DNA of 64,000 nt from HXMU1420-13 sp034669965 (GCA_034669965.1 JAXMOK010000014.1:13566-77565), one strand, 5' to 3'. Counted from the first letter of the stretch, positions 53,971 through 62,773 are shown. Notes: generated by a model not told the origin, from the letters alone. Translations and numbers: made by a program.

Positions 53971-55344
53971 ATGAAAGCATATCAATCGCAATCGGTTCCA
54001 TCGGGTTTACAAGTTAAAGTGAGCAAGCACGGTTCTCCCCGGATTGCAAAACTTTTGCAGAATACAGTATTTGGTACTGAAGGTAAATTACAATATCGGC
54101 AGCGTGATATTGTTGAAAGAATGCGAACACAGGCTAACCTTCAATTTATCGAGATTCTAAAGGCACAGCGTGTACTTGGCACAGTTGGGATGGCGCGCCG
54201 ACCAGTGTGGCATGGCGATGAATACATGAACACTTTGTATGTGCGATATTTATCTATTGCCCGACAGTTTAAAAGGAAAGGCACGGCTTCAGCGCCAAAA
54301 CGCACGAAAACATCTGATAAAAAAGGACTTCTACGTGAATTGATCGGCAACGAAATTACGCATCATTTCGAAGCTCCCTTTCACGATAGAGATTTGAAAG
54401 GAGCATTTTATGCTTATGTGGAATCAGCGAACTCGAACTCACGTAATTTATGCTTATCGATGGGGTTCAAACCAGTCCGTAAAGTCGAAACTTTGCTCTT
54501 TAGCCGCTTCAATCCTACACGGGATAAAAAGATTCAGAATGCGGGGATACAGGCACAAGATGAAATCAAAAAACAGCTAAAGGAGTTTTATAAAGACTAT
54601 TCCTTCTATTTCGAGGATCGTATTTTTAACACCGGATTTTATTTGATTTATCTCGATAAAGGAGAAATCATCGGCGGAATTCGCGCGGTTCCTGTACACT
54701 GGCAGCTGGTGGCTTATCCCGGATTTGAAGGATGGTTGATGCGCGACTTATTACCATTCCTCCCTTTTACCAATCGCCTGTTCGAGCCCAATGCTTTTAA
54801 GTTTCTGGCCTTTGATTATGCTTGGCACAAACCCGGCAAAGAGCATATTCTACCGGAGTTAATGTCGCATTGTTGTTCTTTATTTGAGATTAATGTGGGA
54901 ATGATTTGGGGAGATGCCCGATCCGGGTTAAACAAAAATTTGAAAGCTGGTGCCCAACTTGGATTTCTCAATTCTGTTATCGGATCTGTGTATGCCGATT
55001 TAATGGTACGACCCATAAATTTTGATTTAAGTGGTTCTGCTCTGGTGGAAACTGAAAAACTGGATTCGGGTGATTCGGGTGATTCGGGTGATTCGGGTGA
55101 TTCGGGTGATTCGGGTGATTCGGGTGATTCGGGTGATTCGGGTGATTCGGGTGATTCGGGTGATTCGGGTGATTCGGGTGAAGAATCTGATCTAAATGAA
55201 AGCGTAGATCAAGAGACTTTAGAAAAAGATGAGGATTCAGATGAATCGGAGATAATAAAAACGCCTCCTACTAATGAAGAGCTAGAGCGCTGGAAAAAAG
55301 TACTGAATCGACCGGTGTATGTAAGTGCGCTGGATATGACATAA
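53971..55344 (+). CDS. GNAT-like acetyltransferase with Asp-Ser-Gly repeat linker
   Basis: 457 aa, cytoplasmic. Residues ~55-170 resemble a GNAT domain: YMNTLYVRYLSIARQF, GLLRELIGNEITHHFE, and FYAYVESANSNSRNLCLSMGFKPV (motif B of the fold). Residues ~195-355 form a second domain (DYSFYFEDRIFNTGFYLIYLDKGEIIGGIRAVPVHW, GMIWGDARSGLNKNLKAGAQLGFL), possibly a second acetyltransferase half. Then comes a perfect (DSG)13 repeat (~365-403), an acidic stretch, and a short Lys-containing tail. Substrate unknown. It is monocistronic and its stop abuts the nosY stop. Confidence 0.7.
   Translation: MKAYQSQSVPSGLQVKVSKHGSPRIAKLLQNTVFGTEGKLQYRQRDIVERMRTQANLQFIEILKAQRVLGTVGMARRPVWHGDEYMNTLYVRYLSIARQFKRKGTASAPKRTKTSDKKGLLRELIGNEITHHFEAPFHDRDLKGAFYAYVESANSNSRNLCLSMGFKPVRKVETLLFSRFNPTRDKKIQNAGIQAQDEIKKQLKEFYKDYSFYFEDRIFNTGFYLIYLDKGEIIGGIRAVPVHWQLVAYPGFEGWLMRDLLPFLPFTNRLFEPNAFKFLAFDYAWHKPGKEHILPELMSHCCSLFEINVGMIWGDARSGLNKNLKAGAQLGFLNSVIGSVYADLMVRPINFDLSGSALVETEKLDSGDSGDSGDSGDSGDSGDSGDSGDSGDSGDSGDSGDSGEESDLNESVDQETLEKDEDSDESEIIKTPPTNEELERWKKVLNRPVYVSALDMT
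55063..55179 (+). repeat. Coding minisatellite, 13 perfect GATTCGGGT units
   Basis: Nine-base unit repeated exactly 13 times (117 bp), in frame, encoding Asp-Ser-Gly each time; flanks are GAAAAACTG and GAAGAATCT. Confidence 0.98.
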
Positions 55345-56127
55345 TTAAAAGTCTTTTGCGGTGGCTATTTTCAGCACTAAACCACTAGGAAGCAGCGACC
55401 AAATTAATAGTAGGCCAAAGGAGATAATCAGCCCGAAAATGGTTCCGAAAAATTGTTGATATAATGCACCTGTATATCCCAATAATGCTGATATATCTAG
55501 TTTTAGAAGGATAAGAATACGGGATAAATCGATTGGATTTAGCACCGTACTTACCAACGAAAAAGTGTCGAGCGGGTAGTCTTGAAACTTCATCATAATC
55601 ACTAGTAGCATGCCATCGTAAAGAATAGCGAATGCAAGCCACATCAATAAAGCATAGCCAAAGCCTTTTACTTTATTGTCGTTTTTAAGAGCAATGATGT
55701 ACGCTAATCCCACAAAAATGAAGGTGAGCACTACGCCATCAACCAATAAAATTAGAAAGTCGAAAATGGCGTCAGAGTAGAGCAAGCCATAAAAGAGAAA
55801 TGGTAGTCCCAGGCCAATTACAAGACTCAAACTAAGTGAAATGCATAATCCATAAAGTTGTCCCAGAAAAATGGTACTACGTTTTAAAGGATGTGCGAGT
55901 AACAGCTCGGTAAAATCAGACGAATTGTAGTAAAAAATCACACCAAAGATAGTTCCTACTAGTGGAGCTAAAATCAGTAGAATATTCATCAACGAGATGA
56001 TAGCATTACCCAGATCGTTGCTTAAAAACAACAACGCTGAACTGGTTATCATAAAGAACAGCATATAGAAAATGCTCCAGCGGCTTCGAAGTAAATCATA
56101 AAAGGTATATCGAATAATATTAAACAT
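55345..56127 (-). CDS. nosY: NosY-like ABC permease of the nos cluster
   Basis: 260 aa with six hydrophobic segments typical of ABC-2 permeases (IFYMLFFMITSSALLFL, IISLMNILLILAPLVGTIFGVIFYY, LCISLSLSLVIGLGLPFLFYG, FDFLILLVDGVVLTFIFVGLAYII, YALLMWLAFAILYDGMLLVIM, FGLIISFGLLLIWSLLPSGLVL). Last gene of the nos operon, overlapping nosF by 8 bp. With NosF and NosD it is thought to supply sulfur or copper-assembly material for the CuZ centre of nitrous-oxide reductase. Confidence 0.9.
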   Translation of the reverse strand: MFNIIRYTFYDLLRSRWSIFYMLFFMITSSALLFLSNDLGNAIISLMNILLILAPLVGTIFGVIFYYNSSDFTELLLAHPLKRSTIFLGQLYGLCISLSLSLVIGLGLPFLFYGLLYSDAIFDFLILLVDGVVLTFIFVGLAYIIALKNDNKVKGFGYALLMWLAFAILYDGMLLVIMMKFQDYPLDTFSLVSTVLNPIDLSRILILLKLDISALLGYTGALYQQFFGTIFGLIISFGLLLIWSLLPSGLVLKIATAKDF

Positions 56128-56827
56128 CTCGATCCTCCATTAAACGTGCTATCGCACTTTCTAAATTGGTGGTGTTGGTTGCTGTTATTAACTTGGCAAT
56201 ACTGCCCTGATAGTGAATGTGACCTTCCAGTAAAAACACAACTTCGTCGGCCACTTCTTCCACAAAATTGAGAATGTGTGAGGTAATAAGTATGGTTTTA
56301 CCGTCGGCTTTTTGCTCCTCGATCACCTGTTTTAACATTTTTAAAGCAATGGGATCTAAACCCGTGGTTGGTTCGTCTAGAATCAAGTATTCAGCATCAA
56401 ACATCAACGCCATCACGATATTGATTTTCTGCCTGGTCCCCCCTGAAAGATGAAGCAACTTTTTATCGAGATAGGACTCCAACCCAAATCGATCAAGAAG
56501 ATCCATTTCGTTACTACCGGTTGATCGAACAGAACTCACCATTTTGAGTAACTCCCGAGCTGTTAAGTTTTCGGGAAAGCGTGCAATTTGTGGTAGATAG
56601 CCAATCTTATTGCGGTAGTCAGCTTTGCCGTTAAGGCGATAGCCATCTAAATGGATGTTGCCGGAATCGGGGAATACCATCCCCAATAACGATTTTATTA
56701 AGGTTGTTTTCCCAGACCCGTTTGGACCTAAAACAGCGGTTACCTTTCCTAGAGTTACTTCAAAATCGATGCCTTTTAGCACTTCAAGTTCCCCAAACTT
56801 CTTTTTTATGTTATTGAATTCAATCAT
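56120..56827 (-). CDS. nosF: NosF-like ABC ATPase
   Basis: 235 aa. Walker A GPNGSGKT, signature LSGGTRQK, Walker B LILDEPTTGLD, H loop ITSH. Powers the NosY permease during maturation of nitrous-oxide reductase. Overlaps nosD by ATGA and nosY by 8 bp, so all three are made together. Confidence 0.93.
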   Translation of the reverse strand: MIEFNNIKKKFGELEVLKGIDFEVTLGKVTAVLGPNGSGKTTLIKSLLGMVFPDSGNIHLDGYRLNGKADYRNKIGYLPQIARFPENLTARELLKMVSSVRSTGSNEMDLLDRFGLESYLDKKLLHLSGGTRQKINIVMALMFDAEYLILDEPTTGLDPIALKMLKQVIEEQKADGKTILITSHILNFVEEVADEVVFLLEGHIHYQGSIAKLITATNTTNLESAIARLMEDRDV

Positions 56828-58062
56828 GATGGCATACGCATTAAAGGGGAGTTATCAATTAAATCAATCGGGGTAAAAACAGGAGCTACGTTTTCGGTAA
56901 AGTTGATGAGATCCACAAAGAAACTGCGGAGCAGCACGATACTTTCGGGAGTTTTATTTACCACGTAAGAGAACAACTTTACAGGGCGATGAGGAACGTC
57001 TCCAACTCCGTCTTTATCTATATCGTAGCCGGAATAAGTACTCCAATAATTACCTGAAAACTCATTGTCGTTTAGGCGACTGTTAAAAGAAACATCGAAA
57101 GAGTTGTTCGAAAATGCATTGTTCGAAAACTTGTTTGAGTAACACCCACCCGACATTTTAACGCCCCAACCATTACTCGAAAACGTGTTGTTGAGGTAAT
57201 TGATTCTTGATGAGCCTTCAACAGCTATGGCTACCGTATTTTCATCAAACGTGTTGTCGGTAATCTCGGCGTCGTAAATCTCTTTCAATAGCAGGCCAAA
57301 AGATGCTGTTCCCCAGTTATTCAGGAACTGATTCTCATTCATTTGGATATGTTTTGAAAACATCACCGCTACACCGGCTCCATTGTTGATGAAGACATTA
57401 TTACTATAGGCGTTGTTATTACTGAACATGAAATGTAGTCCATATCGGATGTTATTCTCACTCAGATTGTCTGTCACCATTGAATTATCTACAAACTCGA
57501 GGTAGATACCGTCGCGTAAATTCCGGATGGTATTCCCGGTTATGGTAAGATCTTTGCTTTTCCAGGCATGCACACCATTCCCTGAATAAAACTCTAGCTC
57601 AGATTCGCCGGATAGCACATTATTGGTGATTAATCCCTTGGAGCTACCCTCGATCAAAAATCCGAAAAAAGCATCCTCAACAATCAGGTTGTCAAGAGTA
57701 AAATTTATGGAATTTGATATATGAACCGCTGCAAATTCTTCGATGTGTGATAACCCAACTCGTTGCAACTTTAACTTCGAAATGTGTACTTCTTCAGCCT
57801 GAACTTTGAAGATACTTCCATATTTACCTCCATCAATAATCACGCCTTCTTCACCGATTAAGGTGATGGGTTTGTCGATGAGTATATCATATTCGAAATA
57901 CGTTCCGGGTTGAATCAATACCGTATCAAATGGTTCGGATGTTTCTATTCCTTCCTGCACACTATCAATTGAACAGCTTTTGCAGACAACTATCTGAGCT
58001 TGAGCACTCAATGTGATCATCAGTAAAGTCATGTATCCTGCTATTAACCTTTTATATAACAT
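56824..58062 (-). CDS. nosD: NosD, periplasmic copper-site assembly protein
   Basis: 412 aa from ATG 58062 (the frame above it overlaps nosL). Signal peptide (~10-25), then a right-handed parallel beta-helix of NosD/PbH1 repeats: ITGNTIRNLRDGIYLEF, VTDNLSENNIRYGLHFMFSNNNAYSNNVFINNGAGVAVMF, ITDNTFDENTVAIAVEG. NosD acts in the periplasm with NosFY to build the CuZ cluster. An N-terminal CKSC pair follows the signal peptide. Length typical. Confidence 0.94.
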   Translation of the reverse strand: MLYKRLIAGYMTLLMITLSAQAQIVVCKSCSIDSVQEGIETSEPFDTVLIQPGTYFEYDILIDKPITLIGEEGVIIDGGKYGSIFKVQAEEVHISKLKLQRVGLSHIEEFAAVHISNSINFTLDNLIVEDAFFGFLIEGSSKGLITNNVLSGESELEFYSGNGVHAWKSKDLTITGNTIRNLRDGIYLEFVDNSMVTDNLSENNIRYGLHFMFSNNNAYSNNVFINNGAGVAVMFSKHIQMNENQFLNNWGTASFGLLLKEIYDAEITDNTFDENTVAIAVEGSSRINYLNNTFSSNGWGVKMSGGCYSNKFSNNAFSNNSFDVSFNSRLNDNEFSGNYWSTYSGYDIDKDGVGDVPHRPVKLFSYVVNKTPESIVLLRSFFVDLINFTENVAPVFTPIDLIDNSPLMRMPS

Positions 58063-58087
58063 GACGAGCCTTAATTTTTTTTTGACT

Positions 58088-58507
58088 TCAGTTAATGTGT
58101 TGTTTGATGGATTCCCAGTTGAATGTGGTTCCATCGTAGCCAACAGTTTCCGCTGCTTCTAGAGAGGCAAAAGCTGATAGATTTGCCCCCATCGGGCTTG
58201 GTAGCCTAGGGGCAATCAAGTAGGTGGCTTCTATTGCGTTTATATAGGTACCCGGACTATCGAAATCCATCACTATTAGTTGTTCAGCTTTATCGCCATA
58301 AAACTCTAAGCTTCGAAGCATGCACTCTATCGAATCGAAAACGTATACTTTGCCGGTTTTGGTTACGATCTGTGCCGCGTGTTTATCATCCATGATGGTC
58401 ATACTACAAAAGGTGCAATTTTCGTGACCATACATAATTTCTTTTGGGCCTTTTTGGCAAGTTGCCAGTACAAAACTAAAACCTACTATTAACCAAATTG
58501 CTTTCAT
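58088..58507 (-). CDS. nosL: NosL copper-chaperone lipoprotein
   Basis: 139 aa. Lipobox LATCQKG (Cys17). Copper-binding motif HENCTFCSM (Cys31, Cys34, Met36), followed by IECMLRSLEFYGD and SPMGANLSAFAS, as in NosL. Delivers Cu(I) to nitrous-oxide reductase in the periplasm. One base separates it from the preceding membrane-protein gene. Confidence 0.94.
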   Translation of the reverse strand: MKAIWLIVGFSFVLATCQKGPKEIMYGHENCTFCSMTIMDDKHAAQIVTKTGKVYVFDSIECMLRSLEFYGDKAEQLIVMDFDSPGTYINAIEATYLIAPRLPSPMGANLSAFASLEAAETVGYDGTTFNWESIKQHIN

Positions 58508-58508
58508 T

Positions 58509-59087
58509 TTAAGCCTCTACTTTTTCCTGTTTTCGTTCGTAAAAATAAGCGTATAGGGTCATAAACATCCCCGCAAACAATAAGTAGGCGCCCATTAATG
58601 GCTTCGAAATAGCCGTGAAATTTAAAATTTCTTTCACTCCAATTAACGGTGGTTGATACCCCTGACCCGGTATTTTAATGGCTGCTTTAGGATCCAGATT
58701 ATGTCCGTATTCGTATTCCCATAGGTAAAAATCGTACATCCCGATTGCGCCTAGAATACACATCGCAATAAACCATGTGAGATACAGGTTTTTGTTACCG
58801 ATAAAACCAATGAAAACTCCTAAGCCTGACATCACACCAATCACAATTGGAAACACATCAAACTCTTTCATATGCTCCGGTATCTCTGCCATTCCCACAT
58901 AATGGTTCATCAAGTTGATATTTTTGATGTCGTTCGGATGCATATCCTCGATTTTGTTGATCCAAATATTCATTCCAATCGAATCGGGATACTGTGGAGC
59001 TTTTAATGTGATATTCCACATGGGCATTACAAATAATGAAAGCAGTAATAAAGAGCCGCAGATCATTATGTATTTCGAGGTTTTCAT
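58509..59087 (-). CDS. Membrane protein of the nos cluster
   Basis: 192 aa with helices at residues ~5-25, 80-100, 105-125 and 160-182. The periplasmic loop reads WNITLKAPQYPDSIGMNIWINKIEDMHPNDIKNINLMNHYVGM, a pattern recurring next to nosZ in Bacteroidota and relatives. Conserved His, Asn and Met residues there could contact copper or a quinol. Role unproven; location suggests electron supply to, or assembly of, N2O reductase. Sits between nosZ and nosL, behind a terminator. Confidence 0.8.
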   Translation of the reverse strand: MKTSKYIMICGSLLLLSLFVMPMWNITLKAPQYPDSIGMNIWINKIEDMHPNDIKNINLMNHYVGMAEIPEHMKEFDVFPIVIGVMSGLGVFIGFIGNKNLYLTWFIAMCILGAIGMYDFYLWEYEYGHNLDPKAAIKIPGQGYQPPLIGVKEILNFTAISKPLMGAYLLFAGMFMTLYAYFYERKQEKVEA

Positions 59088-59121
59088 TGCTTTGGTCTTA
59101 AATAATTATTCAACTAATGAG

Positions 59122-59154
59122 AAAAAAATGGAGCCCCAAAACCGAGGCTCCAAT
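59122..59154 (-). terminator. Intrinsic terminator directly after nosZ
   Basis: Stem TGGAGCC/GGCTCCA, followed on the minus strand by a seven-T run (A run 59122-59128). Lies inside the nos operon, between nosZ and the membrane-protein gene. Confidence 0.85.
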
Positions 59155-59165
59155 TGGTGGATGAT

Positions 59166-61124
59166 TTATTCGCCGTCAAGGCTCCAAGACAACTCAATGT
59201 TCGAATTTCTAGGTGATACTCGAACGTATCCTTGCATTTCCTGGTGGAGAGCTGAACAGAAATCGGTGCAGTAGAATGGCCATACACCTACTTTTTCAGG
59301 TTCCCACAAGAAAGATTTAGTTTGTCCCGGCATAATGAGTAACTCTGAAGTTCGTGCGCCGATCATTGCTACACCGTGCGGTACATCAAAGTCTTGCTCT
59401 AGGTTGGTGATGTGGAAATACACCTTATCCCCTACTTTTATCCCTTCGATATTATCCGGCGAAAAGTGACTGCGAATAGTGCTCATATAGACATGCACGA
59501 TATTACTATTGCCTTCGCGTACAACTTTGGTTTCGCCTTCATTCATCACTGCATACGGATGTTCATTGTCTTCCAATTGATAGAATTTTTTCGATCTAGG
59601 TGCAATTAAGCTGGCAGGTGCACCGGCCGCGTAGTGAGGCTCCCCGTGAGTTGGGAAATCGAGCAACAGCTCCATTTTTTCTCCGCTGATGTCGTATAAC
59701 TGTGCAGAGTGTTCCATTTCCGGTCCGGTTGGTAAATAACGGTCTTTGGTGATTTTATTCATTGCTACCACATATTTACCGAATGGTTTACGCGAATTTC
59801 CACCAGGAATCATTAAGTGACCTACAGAATAATACGTTGGCTGTCGATCGATCACTTCCCAAGTACCCAGTTTCCATTTCACAACTTCTGACGATATAAA
59901 AAAGGTAGTGATAGCATTTCCTCTTCCATCAAATTCGGTGTGAAGTGGGCCTAGACCTGCAGAAAGTACTTGTCCGGCAGTAACGTTATCGAAATTAAGA
60001 ATTGGAATGCCGTAGGCTTCACCATCAAAGTCTTCATTTTCGATAGCTTCCTGCATTTTATCAAAAGAATGCACAGTTAGTGAAGCAGATAGTTTACCTG
60101 CACCGACGATATATTCGCCCGAAGGATCAACATCCACACCGTGTGGAGATTTCGGAGTTGGCAAGAAATACACTAACCCAGGGAGTTCCGCAGGATTCAA
60201 CACTTTTACTTCTTTCTTCATAGTAGTAGTAGCAGTGTGCGTATGCTCGTCGTAAACGTTGTGTGCATACTCAGTTTGCATGGTAGTATACTTACCCTGT
60301 GCAAGATACTCTTCAGCAAGTTTCCAGTTAATCGCCGCGATAAAATCTTTATCGTTTTGCGATGCGTTAACTTCCAGTAGTGTATTTGCTTCTTCGGTGT
60401 TATAAGTGGTAAAGAAGAACCAACCGTGAGATTTACCACGTCCGGGACGAGCTAAATCGTAGTTAAAACCGGGTAACATCACTTGGAAAGAAAGATCCAT
60501 ATGTCCGGTTTCTTCATCAACCTTTACGAAACTAATAGCTCCTTTAAAATTGCCTTTGTACTCGTCGATAGACATATCACGCTGAGGAACGGGTACAGAA
60601 AATCGAGTTCCAGCAACTACATATTCGGTATTTTCGGTGATAAACGAAGAACTATGGTTTCCGGCTGAGTTCGGTATCTCGATGATTTCTTCGGTCTCGA
60701 AGGTTTCTAAACTAATACGAGCAATTCTTGGGGTGTTATTCGCGTTTGCGAAGATCCAACGACCGTCGAGTTCGCCGTTCGTTTGTGAGATATCCGGGTG
60801 ATGCAAATCATCCCATGGAATAAAGCCATACGAAGTATTAAACATCGGCTTGGTCTCTTCCGAGTATCCATAACCTGAAGTTGGGAACTGCGAAAATACC
60901 GGGATTTCTTTCAGCATACGGCCTGAAGGAAGCCCGTACACCGTTAAATTACCGCTGTATCCGCCAGATAAAAACGCGTAGAATTCATCTTGCTCGCCCG
61001 GGGCTACGTACACTTTCTCTGCTGCACTGCTGCCTAAAGCTCCGCTATTATTTGATTGCATACAGGCAGAACTTGCAAGAGCAATGAGCACCGCCAGCAT
61101 GGTTAAGTAGTTGATTGATTTCAT
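59166..61124 (-). CDS. nosZ: Nitrous-oxide reductase, clade II (Sec-type)
   Basis: Periplasmic copper enzyme reducing N2O to N2. 652 aa with a Sec-type N-terminus (no twin-arginine; possible lipobox ASSAC), which marks clade II. Propeller domain carries the CuZ histidines (DLHHPD, GNHSSS, SPHGVDVDPSGEYI, GPLHTEFDGRGNA, GEPHYAAGAP). Cupredoxin domain has CuA: Cys619-x3-Cys623-x3-His627-x2-Met630, with an upstream His in VPHGVAM. All catalytic ligands appear intact. Preceded by cytochrome c and FAS1 genes; followed by maturation genes. Confidence 0.97.
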   Translation of the reverse strand: MKSINYLTMLAVLIALASSACMQSNNSGALGSSAAEKVYVAPGEQDEFYAFLSGGYSGNLTVYGLPSGRMLKEIPVFSQFPTSGYGYSEETKPMFNTSYGFIPWDDLHHPDISQTNGELDGRWIFANANNTPRIARISLETFETEEIIEIPNSAGNHSSSFITENTEYVVAGTRFSVPVPQRDMSIDEYKGNFKGAISFVKVDEETGHMDLSFQVMLPGFNYDLARPGRGKSHGWFFFTTYNTEEANTLLEVNASQNDKDFIAAINWKLAEEYLAQGKYTTMQTEYAHNVYDEHTHTATTTMKKEVKVLNPAELPGLVYFLPTPKSPHGVDVDPSGEYIVGAGKLSASLTVHSFDKMQEAIENEDFDGEAYGIPILNFDNVTAGQVLSAGLGPLHTEFDGRGNAITTFFISSEVVKWKLGTWEVIDRQPTYYSVGHLMIPGGNSRKPFGKYVVAMNKITKDRYLPTGPEMEHSAQLYDISGEKMELLLDFPTHGEPHYAAGAPASLIAPRSKKFYQLEDNEHPYAVMNEGETKVVREGNSNIVHVYMSTIRSHFSPDNIEGIKVGDKVYFHITNLEQDFDVPHGVAMIGARTSELLIMPGQTKSFLWEPEKVGVWPFYCTDFCSALHQEMQGYVRVSPRNSNIELSWSLDGE

Positions 61125-61154
61125 TGTACTATCTATTTATTGTTAATTATTGAA

Positions 61155-61703
61155 TTACAGAATTACTTTGTCTACTACATTGATAATGCCATTCGACGTT
61201 TGGATACTGGCAAGTACTTTCGCGCCTTCTACATAAATGTCTTCTCCCTCTACGGTTACTGTCAGATATGAGCCGTCAGCCATGTATAACTTTCGTCCTT
61301 TGCTGGCTTCCTTCTTAAGTCCTTCAAGGTTATATGAACCCGGTGCGGCATGCTTAGTAAGCACTCCGGCAAGCTTGGCTTTGTTTTCCGGTTTGAGTAG
61401 ATCCTCAACAGTGCCAGCTGGTAGAGCAGCGAATGCAGAATTTACTGGTGCAAATACGGTTAGAGGTCCTGCATTTACCAGTATATGTTCTATTTCTGCA
61501 GCCTGAACTGCCGCTACTAAGGTTGAATGATCAGCCGACCCGATAGCTACTTGGAGGATATTTGGATCAGACTCATCGTCAACCACTGAAGCTTGCCCAA
61601 GTGGTGTATTGTTTGGCAGATTACTTGAAGATTGCTCACTCTGCGACGAACAAGCTAAGGCTAGTATCAAAAGAGTTATAGGTAGGTATGTTAATGCTTT
61701 CAT
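61155..61703 (-). CDS. Fasciclin (FAS1) domain lipoprotein in nos operon
   Basis: 182 aa: lipobox LALACSSQ (Cys18), short linker, then one FAS1 domain (STLVAAVQAAEIEHILVNAGPLTVFAPVNSAFAALPAGTVEDLL as H1 box; NGIINVVDKVIL as the H2 end). FAS1 domains mediate adhesion or protein contact. Two bases below the cytochrome gene and 30 above nosZ, so part of the same transcript. May dock NosZ or the cytochrome to the outer membrane; that is a guess. Confidence 0.9.
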   Translation of the reverse strand: MKALTYLPITLLILALACSSQSEQSSSNLPNNTPLGQASVVDDESDPNILQVAIGSADHSTLVAAVQAAEIEHILVNAGPLTVFAPVNSAFAALPAGTVEDLLKPENKAKLAGVLTKHAAPGSYNLEGLKKEASKGRKLYMADGSYLTVTVEGEDIYVEGAKVLASIQTSNGIINVVDKVIL

Positions 61704-61704
61704 A

Positions 61705-62181
61705 TTATTCTGATTTAAGTGTTCGGAAATATTCTAATACTGCGCGTGTTTCTTCTTGAGTGAGATTTTGATTAGCCATTGGAGTGCCGTTAAATTCCAT
61801 AAGCAATTCTTTTGCAATTGGATCTTGCTGCACCATTTCCATAGGATTCATAATCATATTGGCCGTCCATTCGGGGGTTCTTCTATCAAAGATTCCCACC
61901 ATTTCTGGACCGATGTAGCGCTTATTTGGTTTATGGCATGCAGAACATTTTGCTGTGAAAATGGTTTTACCTTCCTCAGCCATTGCCACATCCACATCAG
62001 CGGCAAAATTAATATCAGTTATCGGGCCAATACCTTTGTTTGTAGTCCAGTCACTAGGGGCGGTAGTTACCTCTGCAGCCTCATTATTATTAGTATCATT
62101 TTTTTGATCATTACCGGCACATCCTAATGTGAATAGCAGACCAAAAATTAAAAGTGTTGAAAGTTTATTTGTGTAGCTCAT
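61705..62181 (-). CDS. Monohaem cytochrome c lipoprotein, nos operon
   Basis: 158 aa: lipobox LGCAGN (Cys21), a Thr/Asn/Asp-rich linker, haem motif CSACH (79-83) and a likely axial Met in GTPMANQNL. Class I c-type. First gene of the nos unit; probably the electron donor to NosZ, comparable to NosC-type cytochromes of clade II clusters. Cytochrome maturation genes are not in the window. Confidence 0.93.
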   Translation of the reverse strand: MSYTNKLSTLLIFGLLFTLGCAGNDQKNDTNNNEAAEVTTAPSDWTTNKGIGPITDINFAADVDVAMAEEGKTIFTAKCSACHKPNKRYIGPEMVGIFDRRTPEWTANMIMNPMEMVQQDPIAKELLMEFNGTPMANQNLTQEETRAVLEYFRTLKSE

Positions 62182-62197
62182 TATATTCTATTTAAGA

Positions 62198-62219
62198 TTT
62201 AAGAGTATTTTATCTTTTA
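62198..62219. promoter_or_regulatory. Likely Rrf2 operator in front of the nos operon
   Basis: TTTAAGAG-TATTTT-ATCTTTTA: an inverted repeat with the same 6-bp spacer and TTAAGA/TCTT core as the site above the rrf2 gene. About 17 bp upstream of the cytochrome c ATG. Confidence 0.55.
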
Positions 62220-62261
62220 ATTATGAACAAAAAATGAAGTCATCATTTTTTTAATTTTTTA

Positions 62262-62699
62262 TTAGATGTGGCTTGAGAGTCGGAACATAAATTCGTCACC
62301 TTCTGCACCTAGTTTTTCTAGTGTACTGCTTTGCAACATCTCCTTTAAATTCTCTCTATGATATGTCCATTGTTCATGCATTGCACAAGGTTGTAAGGCA
62401 CCACAACCCGGTAAACCTAGCACACATTCGTGAAATGTTTCTACCCCATCAATAATCTCAACCAAATCATACAATCTTGTATTTAACCCTTTCAATGAAA
62501 GTTTAACACCACCTTTGGGACCTTTTTGAGATTCTATCATTCCTTCATTAGTAAGCTGTTGAAGAATTTTTGTTAAGAAATGGAATGATATTTCTAACTT
62601 CTCAGAGATTTCCTTTATAGAAATCATCCCTTCCTCTTTGTGAATAGCGAGGTAAAGAGCAGCTCGAACTGCGTATTGGCATTTATTTGAAAGTAGCAT
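62262..62699 (-). CDS. Rrf2-family regulator (NsrR/IscR-like)
   Basis: 145 aa: winged helix (MLLSNKCQYAVRAALYLAIHKEEGMISIKEISEKLEIS; GMIESQKGPKGGVKLS) and three cysteines, Cys92-x6-Cys99-x5-Cys105 in HECVLGLPGCGALQPC, that can hold an Fe-S cluster. The family senses NO (NsrR), Fe-S status (IscR) or redox. Adjacent to nos and with a matching site, so NO or nitrogen-oxide control of N2O reduction is likely. Transcribed in the same direction as nos, with an 80-bp gap. Confidence 0.9.
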   Translation of the reverse strand: MLLSNKCQYAVRAALYLAIHKEEGMISIKEISEKLEISFHFLTKILQQLTNEGMIESQKGPKGGVKLSLKGLNTRLYDLVEIIDGVETFHECVLGLPGCGALQPCAMHEQWTYHRENLKEMLQSSTLEKLGAEGDEFMFRLSSHI

Positions 62700-62707
62700 A
62701 ATTCAGT

Positions 62708-62729
62708 ATTAAGACTCTTTTGTCTTAAT
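62708..62729. promoter_or_regulatory. Perfect inverted repeat upstream of rrf2 gene
   Basis: ATTAAGAC-TCTTTT-GTCTTAAT, 8-bp perfect arms, centred about 20 bp above the ATG; probable autoregulatory operator. Confidence 0.7.
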
Positions 62730-62773
62730 TTAAAACAATATGTCATACTTTTCCAAATGGTTTTTTACTTTAT

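Noticed and set aside
56824..58143. Longer NosD start at 58143
   Set aside because: It overlaps nosL by 56 bp; ATG 58062 gives the normal signal peptide.
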